From the NCBI RefSeq assembly GCF_019393635.1, contig NC_057861.1:742688732-742752731 (forward strand): a stretch of DNA of 64,000 nucleotides. Reading direction: 5' to 3'. The position numbers and the translations under genes are program-made. The notes under the pieces are model-generated. The model was not told the origin of the DNA, searched no databases, and was given only the letters and a program-made list of their open reading frames with translations. Positions 10,951 to 21,800 of this stretch are shown here, piece after piece. The first letter of the stretch is position 1; each line of letters starts with the position of its first letter. The DNA comes from Dromiciops gliroides. Its lineage: Eukaryota > Chordata > Mammalia > Microbiotheria > Microbiotheriidae.

Positions 10951-11841
10951 TTTTCCTTTGAAGACCAGAGAGGGAAGTTGTGGCTGTAAAAATCTGGATT
11001 CTGGTCGCAAATCTGACAGTGACCAAGGGCCACGTCACCCCCATTTTCTCGTCAGTAAAATGAGTTTTGAGCTCGCTCATCTCTAAAGCCCCTTCCTGCT
11101 TGCGAGGCTGTCATTAAATCTCAAGGAACCGAGTTCTTAGGCTCTTGTGTATGTATCAAATACTTGTGCTTATCGATGGAAGTTAAAGGACTATTTGTAA
11201 TAAAGATATAAACTAAAGGAGAAGAAATGGCCTCCTTTTCTCACGCATCTGACCCTGACTTGGCACTCCCTTCTGACCCAGAGCCCTCCATGGTACCTTC
11301 TACAAAGCTCCTCGCTTTGGCACTTTAAATCTGCAGCGATTTGGCCCCACCTATTTTTTTTTTAACTCTTCAGTCAGCAAGCATGTATTCGGTACCTGCT
11401 ATGTGTCAAGTACTGTCCTCATTGCTAGGCATAGAAGGACAAGAACGCAAACGTCTCTGCCCCCAAGGAGCTCACAATCTAAAGGGGAGGGGGGAACAAC
11501 ATGCAAGCAAATACATGCAAAGCAAATTATATACAGGATAAATAGGAAATAATTAACAGGGAAAGCACGGGGATTAAGAGGGGTTGGGGAAGGCTTGTAG
11601 AAGGTGGGGTTTAATTGGGATTTTAAAGAAGTCAGGGAGGTCTGTAGTCTGAGCAGAAGAGGGAGACTGCCAGAGAATTCCTGGAGCTGGGGGGGGGGGC
11701 ATCCTGTTTCTGGAACAGCCAGGAGGTTGTGGTTGAGTAAGATGTCAGAAGACTAGAAAGGGAGGAGGGGGCTAGGATATGAAGAGCTTCGAAGGCCAAA
11801 CAAGTTTGTATTTGTTCGTGGAGGCAATAGGAATAAGTTTA
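10951..11841. other. Ancient interspersed repeat, no gene
   Basis: From about 11378 to 11820 the plus strand carries a known-looking but unnamed mammalian repeat (CTGCTATGTGTCAAGTACTG, CCAAGGAGCTCACAATCTAA). Shorter relatives lie near 3400, 23815, 29735, 30340, 33600, 36000 and 55745. The rest is the declining edge of the CpG island. Confidence 0.5.
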
Positions 11842-12082
11842 TTAGGCAGCAAGGTGGCTCAGTGGATAGAGTGCAGGACTTGGAGTCAGGAAGACATCTT
11901 CATTGAATTCAAAGCTGACCTCAGACTCTAAATGTGTGACCTTGGGCAAGTCATTTAACCCTGTTTACCTCAGTTCCACACCTACAAAACGAGCTGGAAA
12001 AGGAAATGGCAAACCCCTCCAGTATCTTTGTCAAAAAACACACACCAAATGGGGTCATGAAGAATCAGACACAACAAAAACA
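11842..12082 (+). repeat. Long RTE-tailed CORE-SINE
   Basis: Sense copy: tRNA-like head, CORE (GACCTTGGGCAAGTCATTTA), then the tail ATGGGGTCATGAAGAATCAG and ACACAACAAAAA. Confidence 0.8.
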
Positions 12083-12469
12083 TTTTACTGGGGGGGAGGG
12101 GGTATGTGTGATAATGTGATATACGGTAGTATATGCAAAGTAAAAGTGGTGTTTTGGTTTTTTTTGTGTGTGTGTGTGTTTTATTTTGGATGTGGGTGGG
12201 TGGAGGACTAACAACTTGAGGGTTTCTTTCCAAAAAATAATGTTTTGGGCCTTGAGGGAAAAAGCCCAACCCTTTTATATCCATTTTCTTCACATCCAAA
12301 ATTCTCTAAAACAATATAATCCCAATCTGTACAGTACTTGAAGGGAGGTGGGGCTCCAATTTCCTCCAAGCCTCAGTTTTCATAGCTAGTCTGGATCTGG
12401 TCAGATTCCAAGTTTTCAGCCTCCCTTTCAGAACTTAATGCACATTAGTCCTGTTAACACATTCAGTTT

Positions 12470-12626
12470 TTGTTTGTTTGGTTTTTTTTTAGTGAGGCAA
12501 TTGGGGTTAAGCGACTTGCGGAGGGTCACACAGCTAGTAAGTGTTAAGTGTCTGAGGCCGGATTTGAACTCAGGTACTCCTGATTCCAGGGCCGGTGCTC
12601 TATACACTTCGCCATCTAGCTGCCCC
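12470..12626 (-). repeat. Short tRNA-CORE SINE
   Basis: Antisense copy with a TTTG-rich tail; duplication AACACATTCAGTTT on both sides. Confidence 0.88.
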
Positions 12627-12898
12627 AACACATTCAGTTTGAAGTGTCCAACAGGCAGTTAGTTGGTGATGCTGACCTGCAGCTCAGGTTAGTGCTGGAT
12701 TTTGGGATCATCTATGTAGAGATGATTGAACTCATGGGAGCTGATAAGATGATCAAGTGAGGCAGTAGAGAGTGTGTATATTATATGTATATGTATATGT
12801 ACATACACAGTACAGAGAAGATCCAGGACAGAGCCTTGAGGGACACCTAGAGTCAGTGGGCATAACTTGGTGGAAGATTCATCAAAAGTCATGAAAAG

Positions 12899-13053
12899 GG
12901 GGGCAGCTAGATGGTGCAGTGGATAGAGCACCAGCCTTGGAGTCAGGAGGACCTGAGCTCAAATCTGGCCTCAGACACTTAACACTTACTGGCTGTGTGA
13001 CCCTGGGCAAGTCACTTAACCCCAACTGCCTCAACAAAAATAAATAAGAAAAA
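12899..13053 (+). repeat. Short tRNA-CORE SINE
   Basis: Sense copy, flanked by AAAAGTCATGAAAAG. Confidence 0.87.
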
Positions 13054-13130
13054 AAAAGTCATGAAAAGCCAGAGAACAGAAAATACCTAGGAGAAGAGGT
13101 GATTTAGAAGGTCAGGAAGTGGGCAGTTAG

Positions 13131-13240
13131 GTGGTGAAGTGGATTAAGCACCAGTCCTGGATTCAGGAGGACCTGAGTTTAAATCGGTGTGACCCTGGGC
13201 AAGTCATTTAACCCTCACTGTCCTGCCAAAAAAAAAAAAG
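13131..13240 (+). repeat. Short tRNA-CORE SINE, internally deleted
   Basis: Sense copy lacking about 35 bp between AGTTTAAATC and GTGTGACCCTGGGC. Flanks AGGTCAGGAAG and AGGTCAAGAAG are a slightly diverged target duplication. Confidence 0.83.
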
Positions 13241-13520
13241 GTCAAGAAGGATAGAGATCGAAGAGAAAAAAGTAAACCTAGAACGCAGTTTCAGTTGAAT
13301 GATGAGGTCCTAGATCAGATTGCAGATCTCAGGTTCCCTTCTCTGACAATATAAACTCACTGGAAGTGGTATTTCACTTGTGTACACATAGCTCACTGCC
13401 TTGCATACAGTATAATAAATGCTTCTTGATTGAGTACCTTATTCTACCCAGAGTATTTAGACAGCCATACTACTGAAGCTATATATTCTTGGCACTTTTA
13501 AATAAAGAAAAGGAATTTTT

Positions 13521-13680
13521 TAAATTTAATTTTTTTAAAATTAAGTGAGGCAATTGGGGTTAAGTGACTTGTCCAGGGTCACACAGCTAGTAAGTATCAA
13601 GTGTTTGAGGTCAGATTTGAACTCAGGTACTCCTGACTCCAGGACCGGTGCTCTATTCACTGCGCCACCTAGCTGCCCCA
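13521..13680 (-). repeat. Short tRNA-CORE SINE
   Basis: Antisense copy, flanked by AGAAAAGGAATTTTT. Confidence 0.87.
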
Positions 13681-13758
13681 AGAAAAGGAATTTTTGATCT
13701 CTTGGATATCTGAAAATACTTTTGTGTTCAATAGACTGCACAGACCTTAACGAGCTTG

Positions 13759-13774
13759 GTTGGCTCTTGGTAAC
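13759..13774 (+). promoter_or_regulatory. X-box-like (RFX) motif
   Basis: GTTGGC, a 4-nt spacer, then GGTAAC. The right half matches the RFX half-site RGYAAC exactly. The left half has one mismatch to GTNRCC, and the spacer is one base longer than usual. RFX factors drive ciliary genes such as axonemal dyneins. Weak evidence on its own. Confidence 0.3.
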
Positions 13775-13899
13775 GGAGGGGAGGCCAACCAAAACAAAAC
13801 CTAGAAGAAAGAGGTCGGTCGTCATTACTGATCAGTTCCCTAGTCCAGAGGGTTCCCAACAACCCCCAGGGACGCTGAGGCCTGGCACAGGACTTAGAC

Positions 13900-14560
13900 T
13901 GAGCAGGAGCTGGCTCAATAAGCCTTGGCCCCCGGAACCTCCGCATGCCTTTGCCCCAAGCCCCGGAGCCTGAAACGCGTTCAGAGTTGGGAGAGGCAGA
14001 CTCCGGCCAAGAGGAGGTTCCGGTGTGGGGGCTGCCTAAGCCTTTCCTGGCCGCTAAGATCGGCGTTGGGCCGGATGCTCTGGTCCTCTTCCTTGTCGCC
14101 GAAGCCCAGGCTCCGCCCCCCAGCCATCTCCAAGGTAACCAGTGTGTTTTTTTTTCCCTCCACCTTCCATCCTCGAGCGCAGGAGCTGGGGCAGTTCGGA
14201 GGACTCCGGCCGTCAGTGCATCCCTCTTGTGCCACGTCCTTCAAGCCCGGGGGAGATCTCGGCGTGGAGCCGGCGCCCCCAGAGCCCGAGGTACCTTGCT
14301 GTAGTGTCCCCCACCTGAAGCGGCTGCTTGGCACCGTCAGGAGTCACCTCCGGGAAGCCCTCCCAGCCCTGCCTGGTTTTCTTCTCTCCCCCCTCCCCTC
14401 AGGGCTCCGGTCTTAGCTGCCTTGTCGGCTCCCACTTCACCTATTCTCCTCCGGACCCCCGGGGTCCCAGGGCGCCGCCCTCCTGAACATTTCATGTCAC
14501 TCCGAGGGGCCGGGCCGGCAGGGGAGGGGGACCCGAGGGCTCATGGGGCCTTTTCAACTC
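13900..14560. promoter_or_regulatory. Second CpG island, candidate DNAH12 promoter
   Basis: A second CpG-rich block sits about 4 kb upstream of the DNAH12 start codon and is separated from the PDE12 island by about 3 kb of CpG-poor, repeat-bearing DNA. It contains a CTCCGCCCCC GC box (14111-14120) and a possible 5' UTR exon donor AAG|GTAACC at 14135. The coding exon at 18674-18881 begins with a good acceptor, so an upstream non-coding exon is expected; placing it here is inference. Confidence 0.55.
14125..14140 (+). promoter_or_regulatory. Second X-box-like motif in the CpG island
   Basis: CATCTCCAAGGTAACC has a perfect right half-site GGTAAC, a 2-nt spacer and a left half with two mismatches. 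It lies beside a GC box. The same GTAACC could instead be a splice donor of a 5' UTR exon; sequence alone does not decide. Confidence 0.3.
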
Positions 14561-15534
14561 CCAGATTGGAGCAAATGAACCTTGTGGTGTAGAAATAAAA
14601 CAAAGCATCTTATTCTTTTAAAAAATCTTTATGACCGCCTGTGGTTTTTATATCATCCTTTACACAAAGAACCACTCCTGGTAAAAAAGAAAAGGGAAAA
14701 AAGCATTGCAGTGCCTCTGTCACATACAATGTCTCTGAGCCTCAGTTTCCTCATCTATAAATTGGGCAGGTTGAACTAAAAAGAGGCTCCAAGATCCCTT
14801 CCAGCTCCAGACCTTGACCAGAGGAATTACCTAACAAAGCAGCCAAGCTAACAACATATGATTCCACTCCCATAACTCCCCACCTCTTCAAGGAAGGGTA
14901 GATGGGAGTGACCTGCATTTTCTCTTCTCCTTTCCAGGGCCCCCCAAAATGAAGCCCCATTAAAAATTATGCAAAGCATCCGGTTCTTTCCATTAGTTGA
15001 AATCAATCAATAGACAAACCAACCTGAAGAGTATTATTTTACTTGTATTTTCAGGAAAATTTGTGCTCTTCTTCCTCCCCTCCTCCTCTCCTCCCTACCC
15101 TTCAACTTTTAAAAATAAACCTGAATCTTAAAGACACTTACTGCTCCTTTGGAATTGATACCTGTTGAGAATCCATCATCTCCAATATTCATTGGAAGGG
15201 GCAGATCACAACATATCCATGTTGGTTTGTCCATAGTAAGCCCTTCTAATAAACACTCATTCATTCATTGTATCTTGCCCACTCATGCCCACTCTAAAGG
15301 GTCCACCCACCAGGCAGGAGGCTTCCTTCAGCGTCTCTCCTTACATTTTTTTTCATTCTTTTTTCAATTTTATTTTTTAATTTTTCTTACAACAAAGATT
15401 TATTTTATTTTTTCCAGTTACATGTAAGGGTAGTTTTCAACATTCATTTTCACAAGATTTAGAGTTCCAAATTTTTCTCCCTCCCTCCCTTTCCTCCCCC
15501 TCCACAAGACAGCAACCAGGTTATATATATACAC

Positions 15535-15904
15535 TGTTAAGGGCTAAAATTCTAGCTAAACTGTCTAAAATATCTAATGAGTGGTCGCCAATAAATTATA
15601 AGCTTTAGCAAGAGTTAGACTTTTAAGCATTTATTAAGGAGAATAAGAATTTGGTAAAGAGAGAGAAAAAGGCCTAGATCCCTATCTATTAAAGGGAGAG
15701 CACATTTCTAGCTCCGCTCTCCATCAGAGTCCAAAGGAAAGAGCCAGACCGAGCGCCAGTCTCTTCCTTCCTCCTCCCACTCGCCCGAGTCACTTCCTGA
15801 AGCCAAAGAAAAGACTCCTGGTCTTGCCCTCAAAGACCTTCGCTTCATGGGTGGAACTCTTCTACAGTAAGTCTCCAGCAGGTGGCGTCATTCCAATCGT
15901 TACA
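15535..15904 (-). mobile_element. Solo LTR of an ancient endogenous retrovirus
   Basis: A 370-bp element with TG...CA ends, flanked by the 4-bp duplication ACAC (15531-15534 and 15905-15908), inserted into the HAL1 copy. On the minus strand it has AATAAA-type signals near its 3' end. The 4-bp duplication suggests a class I (ERV1-like) source, but the family cannot be named. It is a lone LTR with no internal viral genes, younger than the HAL1 it interrupts. It carries a CTCF-like motif. Confidence 0.8.
15875..15887 (+). promoter_or_regulatory. CTCF-like motif inside the solo LTR
   Basis: CCAGCAGGTGGCG fits the CTCF core consensus CCASYAGRKGGCR at every position. It lies between the CpG island at 13.9-14.6 kb and the first DNAH12 coding exon. 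Binding is not shown by sequence. Confidence 0.5.
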
Positions 15905-16747
15905 ACACAGTCCACAAGTGCTCTTTTTATCAGTTCTTTCTATGGGGGTGGTTGATTGTCTTGGATCATTGCATTGCTGAGAATAGTTGTCATTCATAAT
16001 TGCTCATTGAACAATACTGCTGCCACTATGCACAATGTCCTCCCAGCTCTGCTCACTTCACTATACATCAGTTCATGAGTCTTTCCAGGTTTTTCTGGGA
16101 TCATTCTGCTTCTCATTTCCTATAGCACAATACTACTTCACCACAATCACATACCCAGCTTCTTCAGTCATTCCTCAGTTGATGGACATTCCCTTGATTC
16201 TCAATTCTTAGCCACCACAAAGAGTTGCTATAAATATTTTTTGTACAATTTTCCCCCTTTTCTCTTTTTCATGATTACTATCAACTGTTTCCTTCCCATC
16301 CTATTCCCTTTCCCGTGATATTTATTCTATTATGCATCTTCTTTCATCCTATCCCTCTTCAAAAGGGATTTGCTTCTGTCTATCCCTTCCCCCAATCTTC
16401 CCTTCCTTCTTTTGCCCCTCTCTCTTTATCTCCTTTCCCTCCTATTTTCCTGCAGGGTTAGAGAGATTACTCCACTCAATTGAGTGTGTACATTATTCCC
16501 TCCTTGAGCCAATTCTGATGAGATTGAGGTCTTTGAGCCAATTCTGATGAGTGTTAGGCTCATTTACTGCCCATATTAAATAGATTATCCAGTTGGGTGT
16601 GTGTGTTAATCCCTCCTTGAGGCAACTCTGATGAGTTTAAGGACTTTGAGCCTTTTCTGATGAGTGTAAAGTTCATTTAATGCCCTGCTCCTCTCCCATC
16701 TCTTCCTCCACTCCATAAGCCTTTTCCTGTTTCTTTCATGTAGGATT

Positions 16748-17885
16748 TCACCTCAGCCCTTCCCCCTCCCCCAGTGAATTCCCTTCACCCCTCAATTTAA
16801 CCCTAAAGATGTCATCATGGGGCAGCATAGACAAAGCATCACCCCTGGACCCAGGGGGATCCCAGCCAAAACCTAGCCTCAGACACAAGACAGTCACCCA
16901 TTGCACGACCCCAGGTATGTCCCCCAACTCCAATTTTTTATGGTTCTCTAGGGTCTTGTATTTGAAAGTCAGATTTGCCATTCAGTTCAGGTCTTTTCAT
17001 CATGAATACCTGAAAGTCCTATTTTTCCTCTGAAAGATTATGATGAGTTTTGCTGGGTAGGTGATTCTTGGTTGTAATCCCAATTCCTTTGCCCTCTGGA
17101 ATATCATATTCCATGCCCTCTGGTCCTTTAACGTAGAAGCTGCTAGATGTTGTGCTATCCTGACTGGGGCTCCACAGTACTTGAATTCTTTCTTTTTGGC
17201 AGCTTGCAATATTTTCTCCTTGACCTGAGAGCTCTGGAATTTGGCTATAATATTCCTAGGAGTTTTCCTTTTGGGATCTCTTTCTGGAGGTGATTGGTGG
17301 ATTCTTTCACTTTCTATTTTAGCTTCTGCTTCCAGAATATCAGGGCAATTTTCCCTCACAATTTCTTGGAAGATGATGTCTAAATTCTTTCCTTGATCAT
17401 GGTTTTCAGGTAGACCAATAATTTTTAGATTATCTCTCCTGGACCTATTTTCCAGGTCATCAGTTTTTCCCAGAAGATATTTCACATTGCCCTCTATTTT
17501 TAAAATTCATTTGGATTTGCTTTATTGTGTCTTGGTTTCTCGTAAAGTTACTGGCTTCCATTTGTTCAATCCTAATTCTTAGGCAATGATTTTCCTCAGA
17601 GAGCTTTTGTACCTCCTTTTCCATTTGACTTTTCAAGCTGTTGACTTTTTTCTCATGTCTTTCCTGCATCTCCCTCATTTCTCTTTTCATTTATTCCTCT
17701 ACCTCTCTAACTTTATCTTCAAAGTCCTTTGTGAGTGCCTCTATGGCCTGAGACCAATTCATATTTTTATTGGAAGCTTTAGATATAGGGGCCCTGATGT
17801 TGACACCCTCCTCTGAGGGTGCCCCTTGGTCTTCCTTGTCACTGAAGAAACTTTCTATGGTCCTCACCTTTCTCTGTCGGCTCAT
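16748..17885 (-). pseudogene. HAL1 ORF1 (L1 ORF1p-like), decayed
   Basis: Pieces [20 protein letters not shown], a coiled coil ([20 protein letters not shown]), the RRM-like [19 protein letters not shown], and the C-terminal domain [20 protein letters not shown] with [13 protein letters not shown]. Compared with the second copy, a stop replaces Lys after VREVEE, the frame changes before NVKYLLGKT, and a small deletion follows IIIFQRK. The last part runs in frame into antisense SINE sequence. Confidence 0.82.
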
Positions 17886-18673
17886 CTTGCCTTTCTTTTA
17901 CTTGACTTTTAGCTCCTTAAAGTGGGGCACTGTTTCCAGGCTGCAGTATCCCAAGCTTAAGAAGTCCCAGGTGGTATGATTTAAGGAGGATCAGGTTCTT
18001 CACTTGCCTGGCCTGTTCCCTGGTCCATAGATGACCCCAGACCAACTTGCCAATCAACCAGCTTTGTATGTTGTGGTTGTTAGCTCTGATGAGCTGTGCC
18101 CCTCCCCCACTTATGCCACTGCCACTCAAGCCTACCTCCTGGTTCCTGGCAAGGGTGAAAAAACCAGGTTCTGCCTCAGCACCAGCATAGACCCCTGTAG
18201 TCTCCTCCCTTCCAAGGGCTCAGCCCTCTCACCAGACTGTGAGCTTAATTCCAGATGACACTGGCACTTCAGCTGATTCAGAGGCTCTGGGGGTCTGCTT
18301 CTCTGGTGAGGCTTTCTTGGGACTGGATCTGTGTCAGGGTGACTGTGGGGTTGGGCTCCCTTCCTGTATCAGCATAGCAGCTCCCTCCTTCTGACCTTCC
18401 AAGCCATTCTTGGTTAGAAGATGATTTCAGCACATTCTTCTGGGTTTTCTGCTCCAGGCATTGTCCTTTGGCATTATTTTGATGTTTTTTGGATCTCTCC
18501 TTACATTTTGAGAATCCTGGTGAGCCCTGAATCAACCCAGCAGCTGGAGTAAACACTGAACCCAAGCAGAATGCTCTTTGTTAGTGTCTCCATGTGGAAA
18601 GCCTTGTGAACATTGAGGGGAAGTCACTAACTTTCCTAATCTAAGGAAATGGTATGAAATCTTTTCTTCACAG

Positions 18674-18881
18674 AGTAAGGAGCATTACAGTCTAAACTTA
18701 GGGGGCCCAAGATGTCCGACTCAGATAAAGACATGATTGAAGCTGAAAAGGAAGCCCTGAACTTGAAGCTGCCTCCGATTGTGTACCCTTCTGAAGACAT
18801 TGGCACTGACACCCCAGTGCAAAGTAAGCTCTTGAAATACAGAAGAAAGAAGGACCAGGCAAAGAGACTTAATCAGATAGT
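18674..18881 (+). CDS. DNAH12: DNAH12 first coding exon (CDS from 18712)
   Basis: The acceptor TTTTCTTCACAG ends at 18673, then 38 nt of probable 5' UTR, then ATG at 18712 in AAGATGT context. Coding part 170 nt, ending AATCAGATAGT before the donor GTGAGT at 18882. An alternative acceptor, ATTACAG, ends at 18690. The 5' flank is the edge of a HAL1 insertion about 165 bp upstream. Confidence 0.9.
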
Positions 18882-21800
18882 GTGAGTATCACCTTCCATG
18901 GGGTGCTGGATTTGAGCTCTGCCCTGGTCCATTGTACTGAGTGGGGTTAAAATGAGGCCAGTTGTTTTTATCAGTTGTTTGGCACAGACTAAATACTTCA
19001 TAAATACTTGTTTAAAACTCCCACTGAACATGGATCATTCATACCAATAACTGGCTCGGTAACTACTCACATTTTAATTAAAGTCAATGTGTAGGGGCAG
19101 CTAGGTGGTACAGTGGATAAAGCCCGGGCCCTGGATTCAGGAGGACCTGAGTTCAAATCCGGCCTCAGACACTTGACACTTACTAGCTGTGTTACCCTGG
19201 GCAAGTCACTTAACCCTCATTGCCCCACAAAAAAAAAGAAAAAGAAAAAGTAAAACATAAAGTCAATGCATAAAGTATCATAACCTCTCATTCTTCCAAA
19301 TCAAAAGTCCAGTAATAACACCCAGTGTTTATATGGTGCTTGCTATGTGCCAGCAGTTATTATCTCACCTGATTGTCACAACAACCTTGGGAGGTTGGGT
19401 GCTATTATTATCTCCATTTAACAGATGGGGAAACCAAGGCAGGTGTTTGTTAAGTGACTTGCCCCGGGTCACACAGCTAGTGAATGTTTGAATTTGGGTC
19501 TGTCCTGACTATCAGGAAGGAGATAGGTGGCACAGTGGGCAAGTCACATAAGCCTCATTGCCCTGCAAAAACCTCACTTCCCCTCACTCTCCAAGCCCGG
19601 TCTGAAAGAACAAGGAGGGGTGGATTAAGTAGGTGTAAGAGACACATGAGGGGGAGGTTTATCGGCTTAAATGGTGAAGGAATGAAAGGATGCTGTGGAG
19701 CTAATGATCCAAACCCCTCGATCTGCAGATGAGAAAAAGGAGGCCCACGGGGCTAAGCTGACACTGCCTATGGTCACATGGCTACAAAGCTGCAGAGGCA
19801 GGATCAGAACTCAGGTCCCTGTATTCCCAGGCCATGGTCCACCAGCCACACCAGGCTGTGCTGCAGCAGCTCCGAGTAGAGCGACTTCAAGTGAAACCAA
19901 GAACTAAGTGTCTTTATTTCAGCATTTGGATGCTCTGTGATATCTGTTATCTCACAGTCACTCCCGGTTAGTCACCCTGTTATTTCTCCCTCCGAATTTC
20001 AGAACTGCCGGTGCAGTAAAGAAACATGGCAGAACATCAGAGGAGAAGAAGAAAAGAGGCTCGGTCTCCCCAGAGCCTGAGTACCCTTCAACTGTGAGTT
20101 CCGCATTCCCTGTCATGAGCTTGAACCTAAGCTCTCTTCTCCTCTTGAAGATGATGACACCAACTTAATATTTGGCAATAGTCACTGATTTTTCTCAACA
20201 TATTTGGATGGATTTTCATTTCTCTAATGCATTTGTCTTGCTTCTTTTTTAGATGTACAGTGAACTAAGAAAAAGAGGCGTGAGTTGACTATTTTATTAT
20301 CAATTATTATTGTTGTAATTATTTTACATTTTTATCATCAATTGTTACTGCCTTCATATCAATTTAGCATTCTTGTTTGGAAGATGTTGTGATTGAGGAA
20401 CAGCAAATAGAAGGGAAAAGTAATGTGGAGTCATTCTGGAATGTCTGAAGCCAGATTGTAAAGGGCTTTAAGCATCAGTCAGAGGAGTCTGTGGTTTATC
20501 ATAGGGGAAAAGGGGAGCCAGTGAAGGTTCTTGAGGAAGGAAATGTCTTGGTCAGACTTGAGTCTTAAAAATCAATGGGGGGAGAGGGAGGGAAGGGGGA
20601 TGGGGCAGCCAGGTGGCGCAGTGGATAGAGCACCAGCCCTGGATTCAGGAGAACCTGAGTTCAAATCCGACTTCAGACACTTGACACTTACTCGCTGTGT
20701 GATCCTGGGCAAGTCACTTAACCCTCATTGCCCTGAAAAAAAAGAAAAAAGAGACCGGGAAGTCAGGAGGGATGAGCTGGGACACAAGATTCAGAGTAGT
20801 GCACTTAGCTGGTCCTTTGGCAGAGCTTCTGTTCTAACAGGGCTTCCCAAGTGTTTTTGTATCATGGCCTCCTCTGGCAGTCTGGGGAGGCCTCTGGACC
20901 CCTTCTTGAAATAAAACACACAAAATAAAATAGGTAGGATTGCAGAAAAAGCCATTATATGGAAATGCAGTCATCAAAATAGGAGCAGAAAACAACCTTT
21001 CAGTTTCCTGGGTTAAGAACCCTTGGAATAAAGGAAGATGAGCCATCCAGGGGAGTAGTGACAGGGAAAGGAGGCTCATTTGGGGAAGCCAGAAGCCGGG
21101 AGGGCGGATGGCTGGGTGTGATGTGAAGGTGAAGCAGGGCCTGGTGCCTGGGGTCTGCTTCGGGTAGGGACAGTGAGCCAAGAGGGTGAGTTTGCACATG
21201 ATTAGTGCCCAATCACCTGGGGGCCAGTGGGGTCATTTCCCTGTCATTCACTGGGGACTGTGGCTACTGGAAGATCTGGGTTTAGAAGGCTTTGCAGTTC
21301 ATTGACGCGGGGAGTGGTTGGGAGGTCCTGAGGGGAGTGGCACAGCCAAAGCCAGGCGCAGTCCGTGACGATAGCGGTAGAAGTTCGGAGACCACAATGG
21401 GCCTCCCCAGCTAACGTTCTGCTCTGGTGTCTCATTGCCTAGAGTGAGCAGGAGCTTTCGGAGACGATGCTAGTGGAGCCCAGGCTTTGGGGCAGAGGGG
21501 AGTGATGGAGAGAACTGCGGGGCCTAAAATGATCCAATCTGCAAGAAAAGAGACCGAGGCAGAGATTGAAGACCATAGTGCTGTGTTTTTTTTTTTGTGT
21601 GTGTGTGCGTGTGAGGCAATGAGGGTTAAGTGACTTGCCCAGGGTCACACAGCTACTAAGTGTTTAGTGTCTGAGGTCGGGTTTGAACTCAGGTCCTCCT
21701 GACTCCAGGGCCCGTGCTCTATCCACTGGGCCACCCAGCTGCCCACTAGCCTGTCTTAAAGGGTCTGTGGCCCCCTCACAATCAGAGCTGCCCCCTTTCC

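Larger units (their letters stand above)
15350..18493 (-). mobile_element. HAL1-type half-L1, 5' truncated, split by a solo LTR
   Basis: Minus-strand LINE flanked by the 16-bp duplication TCTCTCCTTACATTTT (15334-15349 and 18494-18509). From its 5' side it has about 0.6 kb of L1-like 5' UTR, an ORF1 region (17885 down to about 16750), a SINE-derived segment (16805-16940), a 3' region with a roughly 115-bp tandem duplication (16461-16690), then the L1 3' end. There is no ORF2 between ORF1 and the 3' end, which defines HAL1. Compared with the copy at 43497-46409 it lacks about the first 100 bp. Confidence 0.82.

Noticed and set aside
13925-14416. Overlapping open frames of 163 and 119 codons in the second CpG island
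   Set aside because: They overlap in different frames, are Pro/Ser/Arg-rich from base composition, and match no family.
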